Shown here one piece after another: positions 10,890-20,640 of a stretch of 49,984 nt of DNA (position 1 is the first letter of the stretch; every line of letters begins with the position of its first letter). The stretch spans positions 1-49,984 of the forward strand of contig NZ_PXOQ01000010.1 in the NCBI RefSeq assembly GCF_003008425.1, in the 5' to 3' direction. The notes below the pieces were generated by a model, which made no database searches, was not told the origin of the DNA, and saw only the letters and a program-made list of their open reading frames with translations. The translations under genes were made by a program, and so were the position numbers. The DNA is from Aurantibacter aestuarii (lineage in GTDB: Bacteria; Bacteroidota; Bacteroidia; Flavobacteriales; Flavobacteriaceae).

Positions 10890-12341
10890 ATGCGTTTAAA
10901 GCAACATAAGTTCTCTCTAGTCTCTATTCTATTCTGCTTCGTTTTTAATAGTGCCTGCAGCCAATCTGTTACTGCAGAAAAAGACAGTTACGGGATTGAT
11001 CAAACCAACAAGCTAATTGTTTGGCATGTTCCAGATTTGGATGCGTCACTTTCTATAGGTCAAAACGTCTCCGAACTTGTTTTTGATAGTAATTATAAAA
11101 TGGTATCTAGCAACACCAAACTATCTTACGAGCAATCTTATAAAGTCAATGCAAATGGTACAGATTACAAACTTTACGTAACCAAATTGCCTATTATACA
11201 AGTTGAACTTGACACAACAACACTTAATAGCGATAAAAAATTTGGAGCGAACTTTAGATATTTTTATCAAGACAAGGCAATATCTTCTGCTATGGGTATT
11301 CGCCAGCGCGGTAATTTATCGTTGACGTTTCCTAAAAAATCTTATGACATCGAATTCTGGAACGACACCATTTCAAAAGAAAAAAAAGATTTAAAGTTTG
11401 AAGGTCTTAGAGATGATGATGATTTAATTTTAGATGCACTTTATAATGAACCTTTAAAGGTGAGAGCCCAAGTAGCTTCAGAATTATGGACTGAAATGCA
11501 TAAACCTTATTATTTAAATGAAGAACCCGATGCTAAAAGTACTTACAGGTCTACATATGCGGAAGTATTTGTAAACGGACGTTATAATGGTGTGTATGCT
11601 ATGTCTGAATCTGTAGACCGTAAACAATTAAAACTTAAAAAAAATAAAGACAATGTTGTTAGAGGCGAACTATTTAAAGCCAACTCTTATGCTGGTGGAC
11701 CAGATTTTAAAGTGGCTGGCGAGTTTAATAATGCATTCCCGCATTATGTAGGATTTAGAATGGAGTATCCTGTAATCGATTACGATTCGCACTGGGATGA
11801 TTTAGCAAAGGTTTTAGATGTGGTTGTTAACCAGTCTGACGCCAATTTTAGCTCTAACATTTCTAAAGACATTCACATAAATAATGCTATAGATTATTAT
11901 TTATTTATTAATACTATTGGAGCAGTAGATAATTTTGGTAAAAATTATTATTTAGCCAAATACAATTCAAATGAGCCTTACTTTTTTGTACCATGGGATT
12001 TGGATAGTTCTTTTGGGTTGGTGCAAAATGCTGAAAAATATACGGTTACAGACCGTACATTTAGCAATAATTTGTTCGACCGATTACTTGCCGTAAATCC
12101 TAATGAGTATAAAACAAAACTAAAAGAGCGTTGGAAAACTTTGCGAGAGTCTACCTTAGCTGAAAAGGCAATTATATCTCGTTTTGAAAACTATTATTCA
12201 GAATTTACTGCACATAAAATTTACGAGCGTGAAGCTTTAGTTTGGCCTAAAAAAACCAGTAATCAGGATGATTATAACTATTTAACGGAATGGGTTCAAG
12301 ACAAATTAAAGTATCTGGATACGTATGTTGAACAGTTATAG
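10890..12341 (+). CDS. CotH-family kinase-like lipoprotein
   Basis: 483 residues, starting at ATG 10890. The signal peptide has a lipobox-like NSAC (Cys23), so it is probably membrane-anchored. CotH-family landmarks are visible: RQRGNLSLTFPKK at 138-150 (family form RGNST...PKK.Y), NGVYAMSESVD at 233-243, and PWDLDSSFG at 368-376, which carries the metal-binding Asp residues of this atypical kinase fold. Bacterial CotH proteins phosphorylate or are linked to spore-coat and surface proteins; the substrate here is unknown. It is transcribed divergently from tamB and ends 1 bp from the convergent metallophosphatase gene. Confidence 0.8.
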   Translation: MRLKQHKFSLVSILFCFVFNSACSQSVTAEKDSYGIDQTNKLIVWHVPDLDASLSIGQNVSELVFDSNYKMVSSNTKLSYEQSYKVNANGTDYKLYVTKLPIIQVELDTTTLNSDKKFGANFRYFYQDKAISSAMGIRQRGNLSLTFPKKSYDIEFWNDTISKEKKDLKFEGLRDDDDLILDALYNEPLKVRAQVASELWTEMHKPYYLNEEPDAKSTYRSTYAEVFVNGRYNGVYAMSESVDRKQLKLKKNKDNVVRGELFKANSYAGGPDFKVAGEFNNAFPHYVGFRMEYPVIDYDSHWDDLAKVLDVVVNQSDANFSSNISKDIHINNAIDYYLFINTIGAVDNFGKNYYLAKYNSNEPYFFVPWDLDSSFGLVQNAEKYTVTDRTFSNNLFDRLLAVNPNEYKTKLKERWKTLRESTLAEKAIISRFENYYSEFTAHKIYEREALVWPKKTSNQDDYNYLTEWVQDKLKYLDTYVEQL

Positions 12342-12342
12342 C

Positions 12343-13548
12343 CTATTCCAATAGCATTTTTTCACCCAAATCGTTAACGATATATTCAATACCATTTTCT
12401 ATTAACAGTCCTTTGGTTCTACCAGAGAACTTGTCGGCGCCATGTAAAACATCTACACGTATGACTTTACCATCATACGAAGACGAAATGGTGTTAACTA
12501 CGGTATGACCAATCACCACTTTTTTGGCTTTATAGTACAATAACAGCTCATCGAGTTTTTCTTGTGTTATTTGTGGATATTTAAAATGATCTACAACTAA
12601 GCCACGATACCAAAAAGGACCTTTAGAACCATAAATAAATATTTCAGCTTCAGATAATTCTTTTTTAGATTTTGGCGTTTGTATATGAAACTGAGAACGG
12701 GCTTTAGTATTAATCTCTTCAAGACTTAATTGATAGTCCAAAAGTTCCGGACTCAAGCCTGCATGAACAAATATATAATCTCCAATTCTTTCAATCACAT
12801 TTTTTGAAGCTAACCATTTACCAAGTTCAGAAACTTCGGAATACATGTATTTCACAGCTTCTTCTTTATTAGAAGTCCCACTAATTTTCAGTGCTGCTTT
12901 AATATATTTTAAACGGTTGTAACGATGTTTCCCTTGAAAATTTAAGACCTCATGGTTTCCTAAAATAAAATGTACTTGTCCGCCGCAAAGTTCTGCTTGT
13001 TGTTCCAATTTATAAATAAGCCATAATACTTGAGTAACGTTTACACCTCTGTCTACAAAGTCGCCCACTAGAACGAGTTTCCCATCGTTATAAATCCAAT
13101 TATGGTTTTGATCTATGATATTATTGCTATATAAAAAACTTGCAAACGCATTGTATTTTCCTTCAATATCTGCAATTACCATCATTTGATTTGATGATTT
13201 ATATATACTTTCAGGAATGACGTAATTGGTTTTTAAAGCCACATGAAATTCGTCTTTATCTTGGTTATCGACCTCAACCAACAAAGAATCTCTATTAAAA
13301 TTGATTTCTTTTAAAAACTGATGATTTCTGGTAATGCGGTATAGCGTATCTTTTATAATATAAGGTCCATCTGCTCCAGTAAATTCTGCCTCATCCAGAT
13401 AATGCTCTGTATCTTCCGTTTCTTTCTGAGCTATGGGCAATTGAACTTCTTGAGCAAATACCATATTATTAAAACAACATAGCCAGACTAACAAACATAG
13501 TTTTTTAGCTGAATGAAATTTATAACCGCACAGTGCTCTTGAAAACAT
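12343..13548 (-). CDS. Secreted metallophosphoesterase (calcineurin/PPP-like, Shelph-type)
   Basis: 401 residues with an N-terminal signal/membrane segment ending MVFAQ. PPP-family motifs are present: GDFVDRG (162-168), GNHE (197-200), a later HAGLS and an IGHTVV motif. The first motif is ADIEG (126-130) where the family normally has GDxHG, so a metal-ligand His is replaced by Glu; this may be a subfamily feature or altered metal use. Probably a periplasmic phosphatase on protein or small-molecule phosphates. The gene is tail-to-tail with the CotH kinase-like gene, a suggestive kinase/phosphatase neighbourhood, but they are on opposite strands and so not an operon. Confidence 0.8.
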   Translation of the reverse strand: MFSRALCGYKFHSAKKLCLLVWLCCFNNMVFAQEVQLPIAQKETEDTEHYLDEAEFTGADGPYIIKDTLYRITRNHQFLKEINFNRDSLLVEVDNQDKDEFHVALKTNYVIPESIYKSSNQMMVIADIEGKYNAFASFLYSNNIIDQNHNWIYNDGKLVLVGDFVDRGVNVTQVLWLIYKLEQQAELCGGQVHFILGNHEVLNFQGKHRYNRLKYIKAALKISGTSNKEEAVKYMYSEVSELGKWLASKNVIERIGDYIFVHAGLSPELLDYQLSLEEINTKARSQFHIQTPKSKKELSEAEIFIYGSKGPFWYRGLVVDHFKYPQITQEKLDELLLYYKAKKVVIGHTVVNTISSSYDGKVIRVDVLHGADKFSGRTKGLLIENGIEYIVNDLGEKMLLE

Positions 13549-13650
13549 AGAAACATTCTAAAATTGAAGTTTAATATAAGGCTATAAATTAAAAAGACTT
13601 CAAGTTGTACGACATTTTATGATAGGTTTAAGAGCTTCATCTTAAAAAAA

Positions 13651-14700
13651 TTATTTATAAGTAATGTTTAAAATCGTTTCTTTATGGAGCCATTTACCCG
13701 AATTGGTAACTACATAGGATTTTATGTTTATAGGATTTTTATAATCGTCAAACGTATATTCGTAAAATCGTTTTGAAGGTAAACTTGCGTCTATATATAA
13801 TTTATTTTTACCATAACTAATGTTATAATTAAAGTTGTAATAATCTTCTGGATTATAATAAGCTGTACCATCTTTAGAATAAACATTATGGCTTTGCTTG
13901 GCCTCTATAAGTTGATGGTTTATGTCGTACTTAAATTCTATCTTCTTTTCAAATACCTGTCTATCATCTGCAAGGTACTTTTTATAATCAAATTCTGTAA
14001 TTACAATTGGCTTTTTAGTTTCTTCCTCAATTTCAAACCAAGGAATAGAGTAATAGGCTTCTTCTTCTTTTAATTCTATTAATAAATTAAGGTTATTATA
14101 AGTGTAGTGTTTTTCATAAACAGACAAACCATCTCTGGTATCAAAACTTTTAAACTCTATAATTTGACCTTTGGAGTTATAAGTCGCTATCTCTATATTT
14201 TCTCCATCATAGTCATGGTCAATTATTTTCTTAATTAATCTTCCTTTATCATCATAAAGGTATGATGTCATCACATTAAATTCATCAGATTTATTTACAA
14301 TAACTCCATTTTTTAATTTATAATAATAACTTATATAATCTAAACTATCAAATACGAACAACCTAAACTGTCGTCTTTTTATTTTTTCTACAGACGAAAC
14401 ACCTAAAACATCTAAAATTGGTTGTTTACTTATTTTTTTATTGCTTATAAACTTTTTTGTAGGTTGATTAATTTCTGTATTTGTACCCAAAGCCTGCCCT
14501 GATGAATTATACTCGGTATAAATTCTGTCAATTTTTGAAATAGGTCCGTTATAACTATTTGTATCAAAAACAAAATCCTCTTGATTAAAATAAAGCAATT
14601 CCTTTTCTGGAGCTGGAAATTGTGGTTCATTAAACACTATTTCTTGAGAACTAGCAATAATTGAAAATGTAAATAATATTATTTTAAATAAATTTTTCAT
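13651..14700 (-). CDS. Secreted protein with YD-repeat-like strands, unknown function
   Basis: 349 residues with a short signal peptide (IILFTFSIIASSQ). The body contains repeated YD/RHS-like phrases such as YDDKGRLIKKI, YNSKGQIIEF and YNNLNLLIEL, giving a beta-strand repeat layout. Last gene of a probable three-gene minus-strand operon; its ATG is 14 bp from the preceding stop. The first gene of the operon (16401-17414) has the same layout, so they look paralogous. No specific function can be read. Confidence 0.7.
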   Translation of the reverse strand: MKNLFKIILFTFSIIASSQEIVFNEPQFPAPEKELLYFNQEDFVFDTNSYNGPISKIDRIYTEYNSSGQALGTNTEINQPTKKFISNKKISKQPILDVLGVSSVEKIKRRQFRLFVFDSLDYISYYYKLKNGVIVNKSDEFNVMTSYLYDDKGRLIKKIIDHDYDGENIEIATYNSKGQIIEFKSFDTRDGLSVYEKHYTYNNLNLLIELKEEEAYYSIPWFEIEEETKKPIVITEFDYKKYLADDRQVFEKKIEFKYDINHQLIEAKQSHNVYSKDGTAYYNPEDYYNFNYNISYGKNKLYIDASLPSKRFYEYTFDDYKNPINIKSYVVTNSGKWLHKETILNITYK

Positions 14701-14714
14701 AGTTTTTTTTTATT

Positions 14715-16289
14715 TTAAAGACTAAAAGCAAGTGAAAATGTAAAATAGCCAAGTTTAGGTTTTGTATATTCAAATTTCTCTTCTTTATCATAATTACTTC
14801 TGTAAATAGTGATGTCATTATTTGTTGTTGAATTCAACCATTCTCTTTCAATAACATCATTGTTTTTAAAATTTAAATTTGTTAGAGGAATTACATCTGG
14901 AGGCAATGATTCATTTATAGAACCACCTAACACTCTAAAATTATAGGTAGAGGACATATATTCTGCTCCGAAAGTAAATCTTCCAATTTCAAATTGCAAG
15001 CCTCCTCCAAAACCAATACTAGAGTAACTTTTAGTTCCTATAGCTAACTCTCCAATACCATAAGGCGTAATTGCCGTTTTGTTTGACAAATCTATTCGCA
15101 CACCCATAGATAACTCTAAACCTCCTCCAAAAGACTGTATATTTTCATTTCTCTTAAAAAACTCATCATCTCCATCTCCAGTAGTATAAATTAAGTCTCC
15201 ACTTTTCAGATCTTCTAAATCTAAATCTTCATTATACTCCCAACCGTTTATCGAACTATATACTCCATTTATATAAACTGACAAAAAAAAGAGTTTCCAT
15301 GCGTTTGCGAATTCAAAACCAAATTGATAACTATTAAAACTGTTATTTTTATATTTCACTTTTAAATTTTTTCTACTCACTCTTTCTTCATTAATTTTTA
15401 TATTACTCAATGCAACAAACGTATCTGCTAAAGCATTTTCTGTTTTTTGAGTTTGGAGTGTCTCTTTTTGTTTAGGTGTTAAATACTCCTCATAAACCTT
15501 GAGTTCATCGACTATTTTTTTTCTTTGACTTAAACTCATTTTATTGTTCTGAAGCTGTTTATATAAACTACCTGCTTTATATGTGTATTCAGCTCTTAAT
15601 TGATCATAAGTCTTTTTTTCTTCTTCTTGTTCTTCTTCCTCTTCTTTTTCTTGTTCTTGTACTTTGTCTTTATTATTATTTTTTTTTGAGCCAGAATTAC
15701 TCAATTTTATTTTGATCTGTTTTTTTCTCTCAACAATACTTAAGTCATAAATAGCTTCTCTTATAGCGTCATTAGTTTTTGACAGCTTAGATAAATTATC
15801 TGTACAATTAACATAAACTTTAGGGCATAAAACACCCAAACGGTAAGCTAGTCTTCTAGCTTCTTCAATTGCAGCTTCAGCTTCAGAAAACAAAATACTT
15901 GCATCAACTTTATCATCTTCAAAATTTTCACTATCCTCAATACCTGTATAAATATATAATCCTTCTCCTAATTTTGAATCTGCTTTACTATACAGTTGAA
16001 CAAATTCTTGATTTAATTTAATATACTCTTTTTTAATTCTATCAGTTTCTTCTTTATATGCTTTCAAGTTATCTTCATACTCGCACATACATCTTGAATA
16101 AGTCGTTGAGGATTTAATATTACAATAGGAGAATCCATTATCCCCAGATCCATAATTCTCATTTTTTTCTTTCAAATCTTTACAATGATTGACAGGTGGT
16201 AATAACGTTTGTCCGTAAAAAATAAATGGAAACAAAAAAATAATTAGAAAAATAAGTTTTGAATAATTGGCTGCAAGTTTGATTTTCAT
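14715..16289 (-). CDS. Secreted protein with Glu-rich coiled coil and C-terminal beta-barrel-like domain
   Basis: 524 residues. Signal peptide (LIFLIIFLFPFIFYGQ), then a Cys-rich segment (about 35-70), a helical region, a strongly acidic Glu/Gln stretch near residues 205-230 with coiled-coil flanks, and a C-terminal third built of alternating strands ending in TFSLAFSL, as in outer-membrane barrels of Bacteroidota. Middle gene of the three-gene operon flanked by the two YD-like proteins. Could be an outer-membrane protein with a periplasmic stalk. Family not recognised. Confidence 0.65.
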   Translation of the reverse strand: MKIKLAANYSKLIFLIIFLFPFIFYGQTLLPPVNHCKDLKEKNENYGSGDNGFSYCNIKSSTTYSRCMCEYEDNLKAYKEETDRIKKEYIKLNQEFVQLYSKADSKLGEGLYIYTGIEDSENFEDDKVDASILFSEAEAAIEEARRLAYRLGVLCPKVYVNCTDNLSKLSKTNDAIREAIYDLSIVERKKQIKIKLSNSGSKKNNNKDKVQEQEKEEEEEQEEEKKTYDQLRAEYTYKAGSLYKQLQNNKMSLSQRKKIVDELKVYEEYLTPKQKETLQTQKTENALADTFVALSNIKINEERVSRKNLKVKYKNNSFNSYQFGFEFANAWKLFFLSVYINGVYSSINGWEYNEDLDLEDLKSGDLIYTTGDGDDEFFKRNENIQSFGGGLELSMGVRIDLSNKTAITPYGIGELAIGTKSYSSIGFGGGLQFEIGRFTFGAEYMSSTYNFRVLGGSINESLPPDVIPLTNLNFKNNDVIEREWLNSTTNNDITIYRSNYDKEEKFEYTKPKLGYFTFSLAFSL

Positions 16290-16400
16290 CTTTAAAAATT
16301 TAATTTATAGTTTCTTTTAATTATTTAATGCTTTAATTTTTTTTGAATTATAAATATCTATTCTTCTATATCTAATTCTAAAAAACAAAACATATGAAAG

Positions 16401-17414
16401 TTAGTGATATTCGTAAATATAAATCTCAGATTCATTTTCGTTTAATTTTAAATTAATAGTTGTGATAGAGTTATTTTTATTATAAACAATATGGCATTCA
16501 CCTACACTATTGTTTTCAGATGGCGTAATGGTTATTTTTTTTAATCTGTTATTACTATAAGTGTATAAAACTTTCTCTTTCTCTGTTTCATCTTTATCAT
16601 AAACTGTTGCTGTATGTAAATGATGTTTTGGAGTGTAGTCTAATTTTAATTTATAAGTGTGCTTAGTCGCTTTTTTTGCATCTTTATCTTCTAAAACGAC
16701 ATTTTTATATACGACTTTTGGCAAATTATTTTTTCCGTATTCTATCTGATGTTCTGTTTGTTCTATATAATGGTATTGAAATTCATTTACCATTTCCTCT
16801 TTAAACAGTTTAACTAATCGTCCTTTTTTATAAACACCTGTTTCTATAATGGTTGTTGTGGGTTCATCTTTTAAATAAACTCTACCATAACTATCTTCGG
16901 AAACCCCATGAAAGCACTTCGTTGTTTTTTCGACAAGCTGTTGATGTTTATTGTACACATAAGTTATCACATCGTAAGATGTGTCTTCAAGATATTTTAC
17001 ATAGACCTCCAATAGTTGATCTGAATTGTACTTATATTCTTCCGCCAACACATAACCTTCACCATCAGTAACTCTATAGTCTTCCTCATTCTTGTTTAAA
17101 GGTGTATAAATTTTTATTGAGGTGTTTTCAACCGATGAATCTATACGTTTTGTTACGGGCAACCCATCTTTATTAATTTTAATTCCATTCTTATTAAAGC
17201 TAAGCTCCTCACTCGATAGTTTTTCACCAGAATAAATCGTTTCTTTTTTAAGAGATTTTAAAACAGAATTAGAATTATAAGCTTTAAGGTAATGACTTAT
17301 AGTGTCTTTATGCTGATTGAAATAATCTGGAAATGCAGGAATTTTCTCGGGAATGTCCTGAGCGAAACTTATAGATATAGAAAGTACGCATAGGAAAAAC
17401 AAAGGTGTTTTCAT
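16401..17414 (-). CDS. Secreted protein with YD-repeat-like strands, paralogue of the 13651-14700 product
   Basis: 337 residues with a signal peptide (LFFLCVLSISISFAQ). The middle has repeated strand phrases such as EYKYNSDQLLEVYVKY and YVYNKHQQLVEKT, and the C-terminus YTYSNNRLKKITI. This is the same layout as the 349-residue protein at the other end of the operon. It is the promoter-proximal gene. No enzymatic motif is visible. Confidence 0.7.
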   Translation of the reverse strand: MKTPLFFLCVLSISISFAQDIPEKIPAFPDYFNQHKDTISHYLKAYNSNSVLKSLKKETIYSGEKLSSEELSFNKNGIKINKDGLPVTKRIDSSVENTSIKIYTPLNKNEEDYRVTDGEGYVLAEEYKYNSDQLLEVYVKYLEDTSYDVITYVYNKHQQLVEKTTKCFHGVSEDSYGRVYLKDEPTTTIIETGVYKKGRLVKLFKEEMVNEFQYHYIEQTEHQIEYGKNNLPKVVYKNVVLEDKDAKKATKHTYKLKLDYTPKHHLHTATVYDKDETEKEKVLYTYSNNRLKKITITPSENNSVGECHIVYNKNNSITTINLKLNENESEIYIYEYH

Positions 17415-17493
17415 ATGTTTTTTTAGTTGGTTAGACCTTTACAATATACAATAAATCTTAACATTTAATCTAACGCTAAGTTTGGGCATAAAA

Positions 17494-17524
17494 AAACCTG
17501 AACATTATTTAAACGTTCAGGTTT
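17494..17524 (-). terminator. Intrinsic terminator of the TonB receptor gene
   Basis: A perfect 10-bp inverted repeat (AAACCTGAAC / GTTCAGGTTT) with an 11-nt loop, followed on the minus strand by a run of T, lies 22 bp after the receptor stop codon. Confidence 0.9.
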
Positions 17525-17546
17525 GTAATTTTAAAGTGAGAATAGA

Positions 17547-19775
17547 TTAAAACCTCACCGAGACTTTCCCTCTTACATAAAATGGTATTCCTGGTGTAAA
17601 ATGAATTTCTTCCGTAGATTCTGTCTCATTAAACAAACGACTTTCTGTTGCAAACTGAGTTTCATTCCATTCTGTATCAAATAAATTTTCTACAATAACA
17701 CTATACGTCCAATTATTTACTTTGTAGTTTAAGTTTAAATCTGTTACAAAATATCCTTCCGCATTAATAGAATTGTCTTCATTAGCTGGTCGGTCTCCAA
17801 TTAAGCGATAAGTTAAACCTCCTGAGAAACTGCCTAAACCATCCACTAAAATTCCTCCAGAAGACGTAAAATCTGGCGCTAATGGAATAAAATCTTCTCC
17901 ATCTGCCTCTTCCGTACTTCTCGCGTTAGTAAAGTTAACATCTGTATACAGGTATAACCAATCTAAAGCTTGGTAACGCGCACCAACTTCTGCCCCATAA
18001 CGTCTTGTTTTACCACTAGGCTCAACAATTCCTGCATCTCCAACATATACAAACTCTTGTTCTAAAAATAAAGTCCAAAGTGTTGCATTAAGTGCTAGTT
18101 TTGAAGTTGGTTTAATAATGGTTCCGAAGTCTACACCATAAGCTGCCGGTAAAATATCTTTACCATCATTTGCTACAACCACACGAGAGTCGTTAGAGTG
18201 AAACCCTATTCCTGATTTTAAAAACAGTTGCCAGTTCTGATTTACGGAATAAATCGTATTCATCTTTGGACTAAACGCTACCTTAGATTCACTTTGATTA
18301 TCATAAGTTTCGGTAAGTTTATTTAAATAATCAAATCTAAAATAATCTAAACGTAGCGCAGGATTAAATGTCCATTTTCCTGTTCTGTATTCTGCATTTA
18401 AAAATCCATACGTATTCACTTCATCTACGTCGCCTAAAGCAACCGTATTTAAAGTAGTTTTTCGGTTTAAAGTATTAGCCAGCTCAATGTTATCGGCATT
18501 GTCATATCTAAAACCAACACCAGATTGATATTTAAACTGCCCATTCTCTCCTACGTTTATATTTTTTCTTTCATACGCAGTTTCTGCACCTACAATAATA
18601 CGGTCTTCTTTTTGTTTAATCTGGTCTCCATTAATTGGATCTTCTAGAAAGAAGGTAAAGTTAGAAAACAACTCAAAGTCATAGTGAGATACAAATGCTC
18701 TAGTTTTAACCAACTGATTATCGTCTATAATTTTTGTGTGGTTTGCCATAAGGTTTGTTCTGCTGGTTTGTCCACCTTCAGTATCATCTATAGCTCCAAA
18801 ACGACCAATTAATCCTTGGTCTACAGCTCTTTGAGGAATTTGACCCGAAGCGTCCCATTTACTTTGAAAGTGAGAAGCTGTTACATTTAATTCCTGACTA
18901 CCAGGCAAATTAAAATTATATCGCCCCATAATATTTATACGGTTAAAATCTTGTGGCGAATCGAAAGCTCCATCTGTTAAGTAAATTTCTGAGGCTAAAT
19001 AAGCATTACTATTTTTTGAATCCAACACATTAAACATTCCTAAAAGACGTGTGGTATTAAATTGGCCAGCTTCAAAAGAAATTAGACTTTTATCTAAAGT
19101 TTTGCGTAATCTTAAATCCACAAAACCTGCAGTATTAAAGTTACCTTTATCGGCGTAATATGGTCCTTTTCCAAAGTTTACATTTTCAATAGTTTCTGGA
19201 ATTACAAAGTGTAAATCGGCATAACCCTGACCGTGTGCATGACTCACCATATTAACTGGCATTCCGTCTACACTAATCGCCACATCTGTTCCGTGATCTA
19301 TATCAAAACCTCGTAAAAATATTTGTTCTGCTTTTCCTCCTCCGGCATGCTGACCAATAATTAATCCAGGAACTTTACGTAAAATCTCTTGTGAAGATTG
19401 CACTGGATTGGTTTGCACGTCTACATCTACAATACGACTAAGCAAATCAGATTCTGACACTAAAATAACCTGATCTAAAGAAATACTAGATTCTGTCATG
19501 ACCATAGTAAACTTAGAATTTAAGTTATTACTTGTAATTACAACTAAATCGGTTTTATATCCTAGGTTGGAGAAGTAAACCGAATCTCCTACAGATGTTC
19601 TTGGTAAGGTAAAAAAACCTGTGGCATCTGTATGACCGTGCTGTCCAGTATTTTGATTAAATATCCCCACATCTTCTAGTGGTTTTTGTTTTTCGTTAAC
19701 TACGGTTCCTTTAAAGTTTTGAGCATAGATTACGCTCGAAAAAAGCATCATAAATGCGAGTAAATTATATTTCAT
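17547..19775 (-). CDS. TonB-dependent outer-membrane receptor with N-terminal carboxypeptidase-regulatory-like domain
   Basis: 742 residues. Signal peptide to about residue 18 (VIYAQ), a CarboxypepD_reg-like beta domain (about 20-95), plug domain (about 110-225, with ILRKVPGL and FLRGFDIDHGTD) and a 22-strand barrel ending in VRGKVSVRF. The plug contains SHAHGQGYADLHF, a His-containing motif. The gene is preceded by a His-rich membrane or secreted protein, which fits uptake of a transition metal such as zinc or copper rather than a siderophore, but that is inference. It has its own upstream palindrome and a strong terminator, so it is probably transcribed alone. Confidence 0.88.
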   Translation of the reverse strand: MKYNLLAFMMLFSSVIYAQNFKGTVVNEKQKPLEDVGIFNQNTGQHGHTDATGFFTLPRTSVGDSVYFSNLGYKTDLVVITSNNLNSKFTMVMTESSISLDQVILVSESDLLSRIVDVDVQTNPVQSSQEILRKVPGLIIGQHAGGGKAEQIFLRGFDIDHGTDVAISVDGMPVNMVSHAHGQGYADLHFVIPETIENVNFGKGPYYADKGNFNTAGFVDLRLRKTLDKSLISFEAGQFNTTRLLGMFNVLDSKNSNAYLASEIYLTDGAFDSPQDFNRINIMGRYNFNLPGSQELNVTASHFQSKWDASGQIPQRAVDQGLIGRFGAIDDTEGGQTSRTNLMANHTKIIDDNQLVKTRAFVSHYDFELFSNFTFFLEDPINGDQIKQKEDRIIVGAETAYERKNINVGENGQFKYQSGVGFRYDNADNIELANTLNRKTTLNTVALGDVDEVNTYGFLNAEYRTGKWTFNPALRLDYFRFDYLNKLTETYDNQSESKVAFSPKMNTIYSVNQNWQLFLKSGIGFHSNDSRVVVANDGKDILPAAYGVDFGTIIKPTSKLALNATLWTLFLEQEFVYVGDAGIVEPSGKTRRYGAEVGARYQALDWLYLYTDVNFTNARSTEEADGEDFIPLAPDFTSSGGILVDGLGSFSGGLTYRLIGDRPANEDNSINAEGYFVTDLNLNYKVNNWTYSVIVENLFDTEWNETQFATESRLFNETESTEEIHFTPGIPFYVRGKVSVRF

Positions 19776-19808
19776 TTTTTAGTTTTTTAATTGGTAAATG
19801 GTTTTTTA

Positions 19809-19830
19809 TAATCAAAACGAGGTTTGATTA
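19809..19830 (-). promoter_or_regulatory. Candidate operator palindrome upstream of the TonB receptor gene
   Basis: Perfect 8-bp inverted repeat TAATCAAA / TTTGATTA with a 6-nt spacer, 34 bp upstream of the receptor ATG. The size and position suit a dimeric repressor such as a Fur-family or other metal regulator; the regulator is not identified. Confidence 0.5.
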
Positions 19831-19936
19831 ATGTTTTAAAACTATAAAGTATAAGCACTTCTCTAACCTTTCATTTATTAAAATGAAATGCATTAAATCA
19901 CACCCAAAAAATTTAAGGGTATAACACAAAAGAGAA

Positions 19937-19963
19937 TTACAAACCTTCATTATAGGTTTGTAA
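19937..19963 (-). terminator. Hairpin after the His-rich gene
   Basis: Perfect 10-bp stem (TTACAAACCT / AGGTTTGTAA) with a 7-nt loop, 11 bp after the His-rich stop codon. It is followed on the minus strand by a T-rich but interrupted tract, so termination may be partial. Confidence 0.6.
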
Positions 19964-19974
19964 AAGAAAATACT

Positions 19975-20472
19975 TTAAATGAAATATGTTTTGGGAGGAG
20001 GCGTATTGACATCAAAACCCATTTGGTCTATTTTTAAAGCGTAAAACCAAATTTTTAATGTTGTAATTGAAGGTAATTCTTCTGGATTTATAACTGTTAT
20101 AGGAATAATGTGCTTATCTAATTTTGTTTCGACAAGTAATTTCTCGGAATTGTTAGCCGACTCATCTGTATTAAACACAGCATTTAAAAACGAAAGAATT
20201 TGATGCGAATGACTGGTTTCTATTCCATCATCATGATGATGCTCGCTTGTAACAGCAGCCTCTAAAGTCGAAAAATTATGATGATGATTTATTTCATTTT
20301 GAGTGTGATGTTGATGTGATTTTGAACGATTAAATTTAGATTCTAGCTGGTGTGAAATTTCATGAAAAAAACTATACACCTCAGTCTGCAATGGACTTAG
20401 CAGATACATCACAGACATAAAAACAAAAACTGTTTTTAATAAAATTGATTTTAGGCTGTTGGTTTTTTTCAC
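19975..20472 (-). CDS. His-rich membrane-anchored or secreted protein, probable metal binding
   Basis: 165 residues; starts with GTG at 20472. A hydrophobic N-terminal segment (about 10-25) could be an uncleaved signal. Residues about 50-95 are packed with His and Asp/Glu (SHQHH, NHHHN, EHHHDDG, SHSHQ), a typical flexible metal-binding stretch. The C-terminal third is ordinary and ends in PPPKTYFI. It lies directly upstream of a TonB receptor on the same strand, although a hairpin separates them. Probably a zinc- or copper-handling accessory; no exact family recognised. Confidence 0.7.
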   Translation of the reverse strand: MKKTNSLKSILLKTVFVFMSVMYLLSPLQTEVYSFFHEISHQLESKFNRSKSHQHHTQNEINHHHNFSTLEAAVTSEHHHDDGIETSHSHQILSFLNAVFNTDESANNSEKLLVETKLDKHIIPITVINPEELPSITTLKIWFYALKIDQMGFDVNTPPPKTYFI

Positions 20473-20612
20473 TATTTCTATCTAAAAATAATATGGTCAA
20501 TATAGAAACTTACAAGGTATTTACGAAATTTAATTGCTATTGGTTTTTGACTTTATTAGATTTAAACGTAAAACCAGTATTGTAACAACTCATCTAATCT
20601 ATGGACATAAAA

Positions 20613-20638
20613 AAAGCTTCACAGTTTTGTGAAGCTTT
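20613..20638 (-). terminator. Terminator of the ancestral tRNA gene
   Basis: An 11-bp perfect stem (AAAGCTTCACA / TGTGAAGCTTT) with loop GTTT, followed on the minus strand by seven T. It lies immediately downstream of the 20-nt tRNA tail at 20641-20660, so it was probably the terminator of the tRNA gene used as integration site. Confidence 0.85.
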
Positions 20639-20640
20639 AC

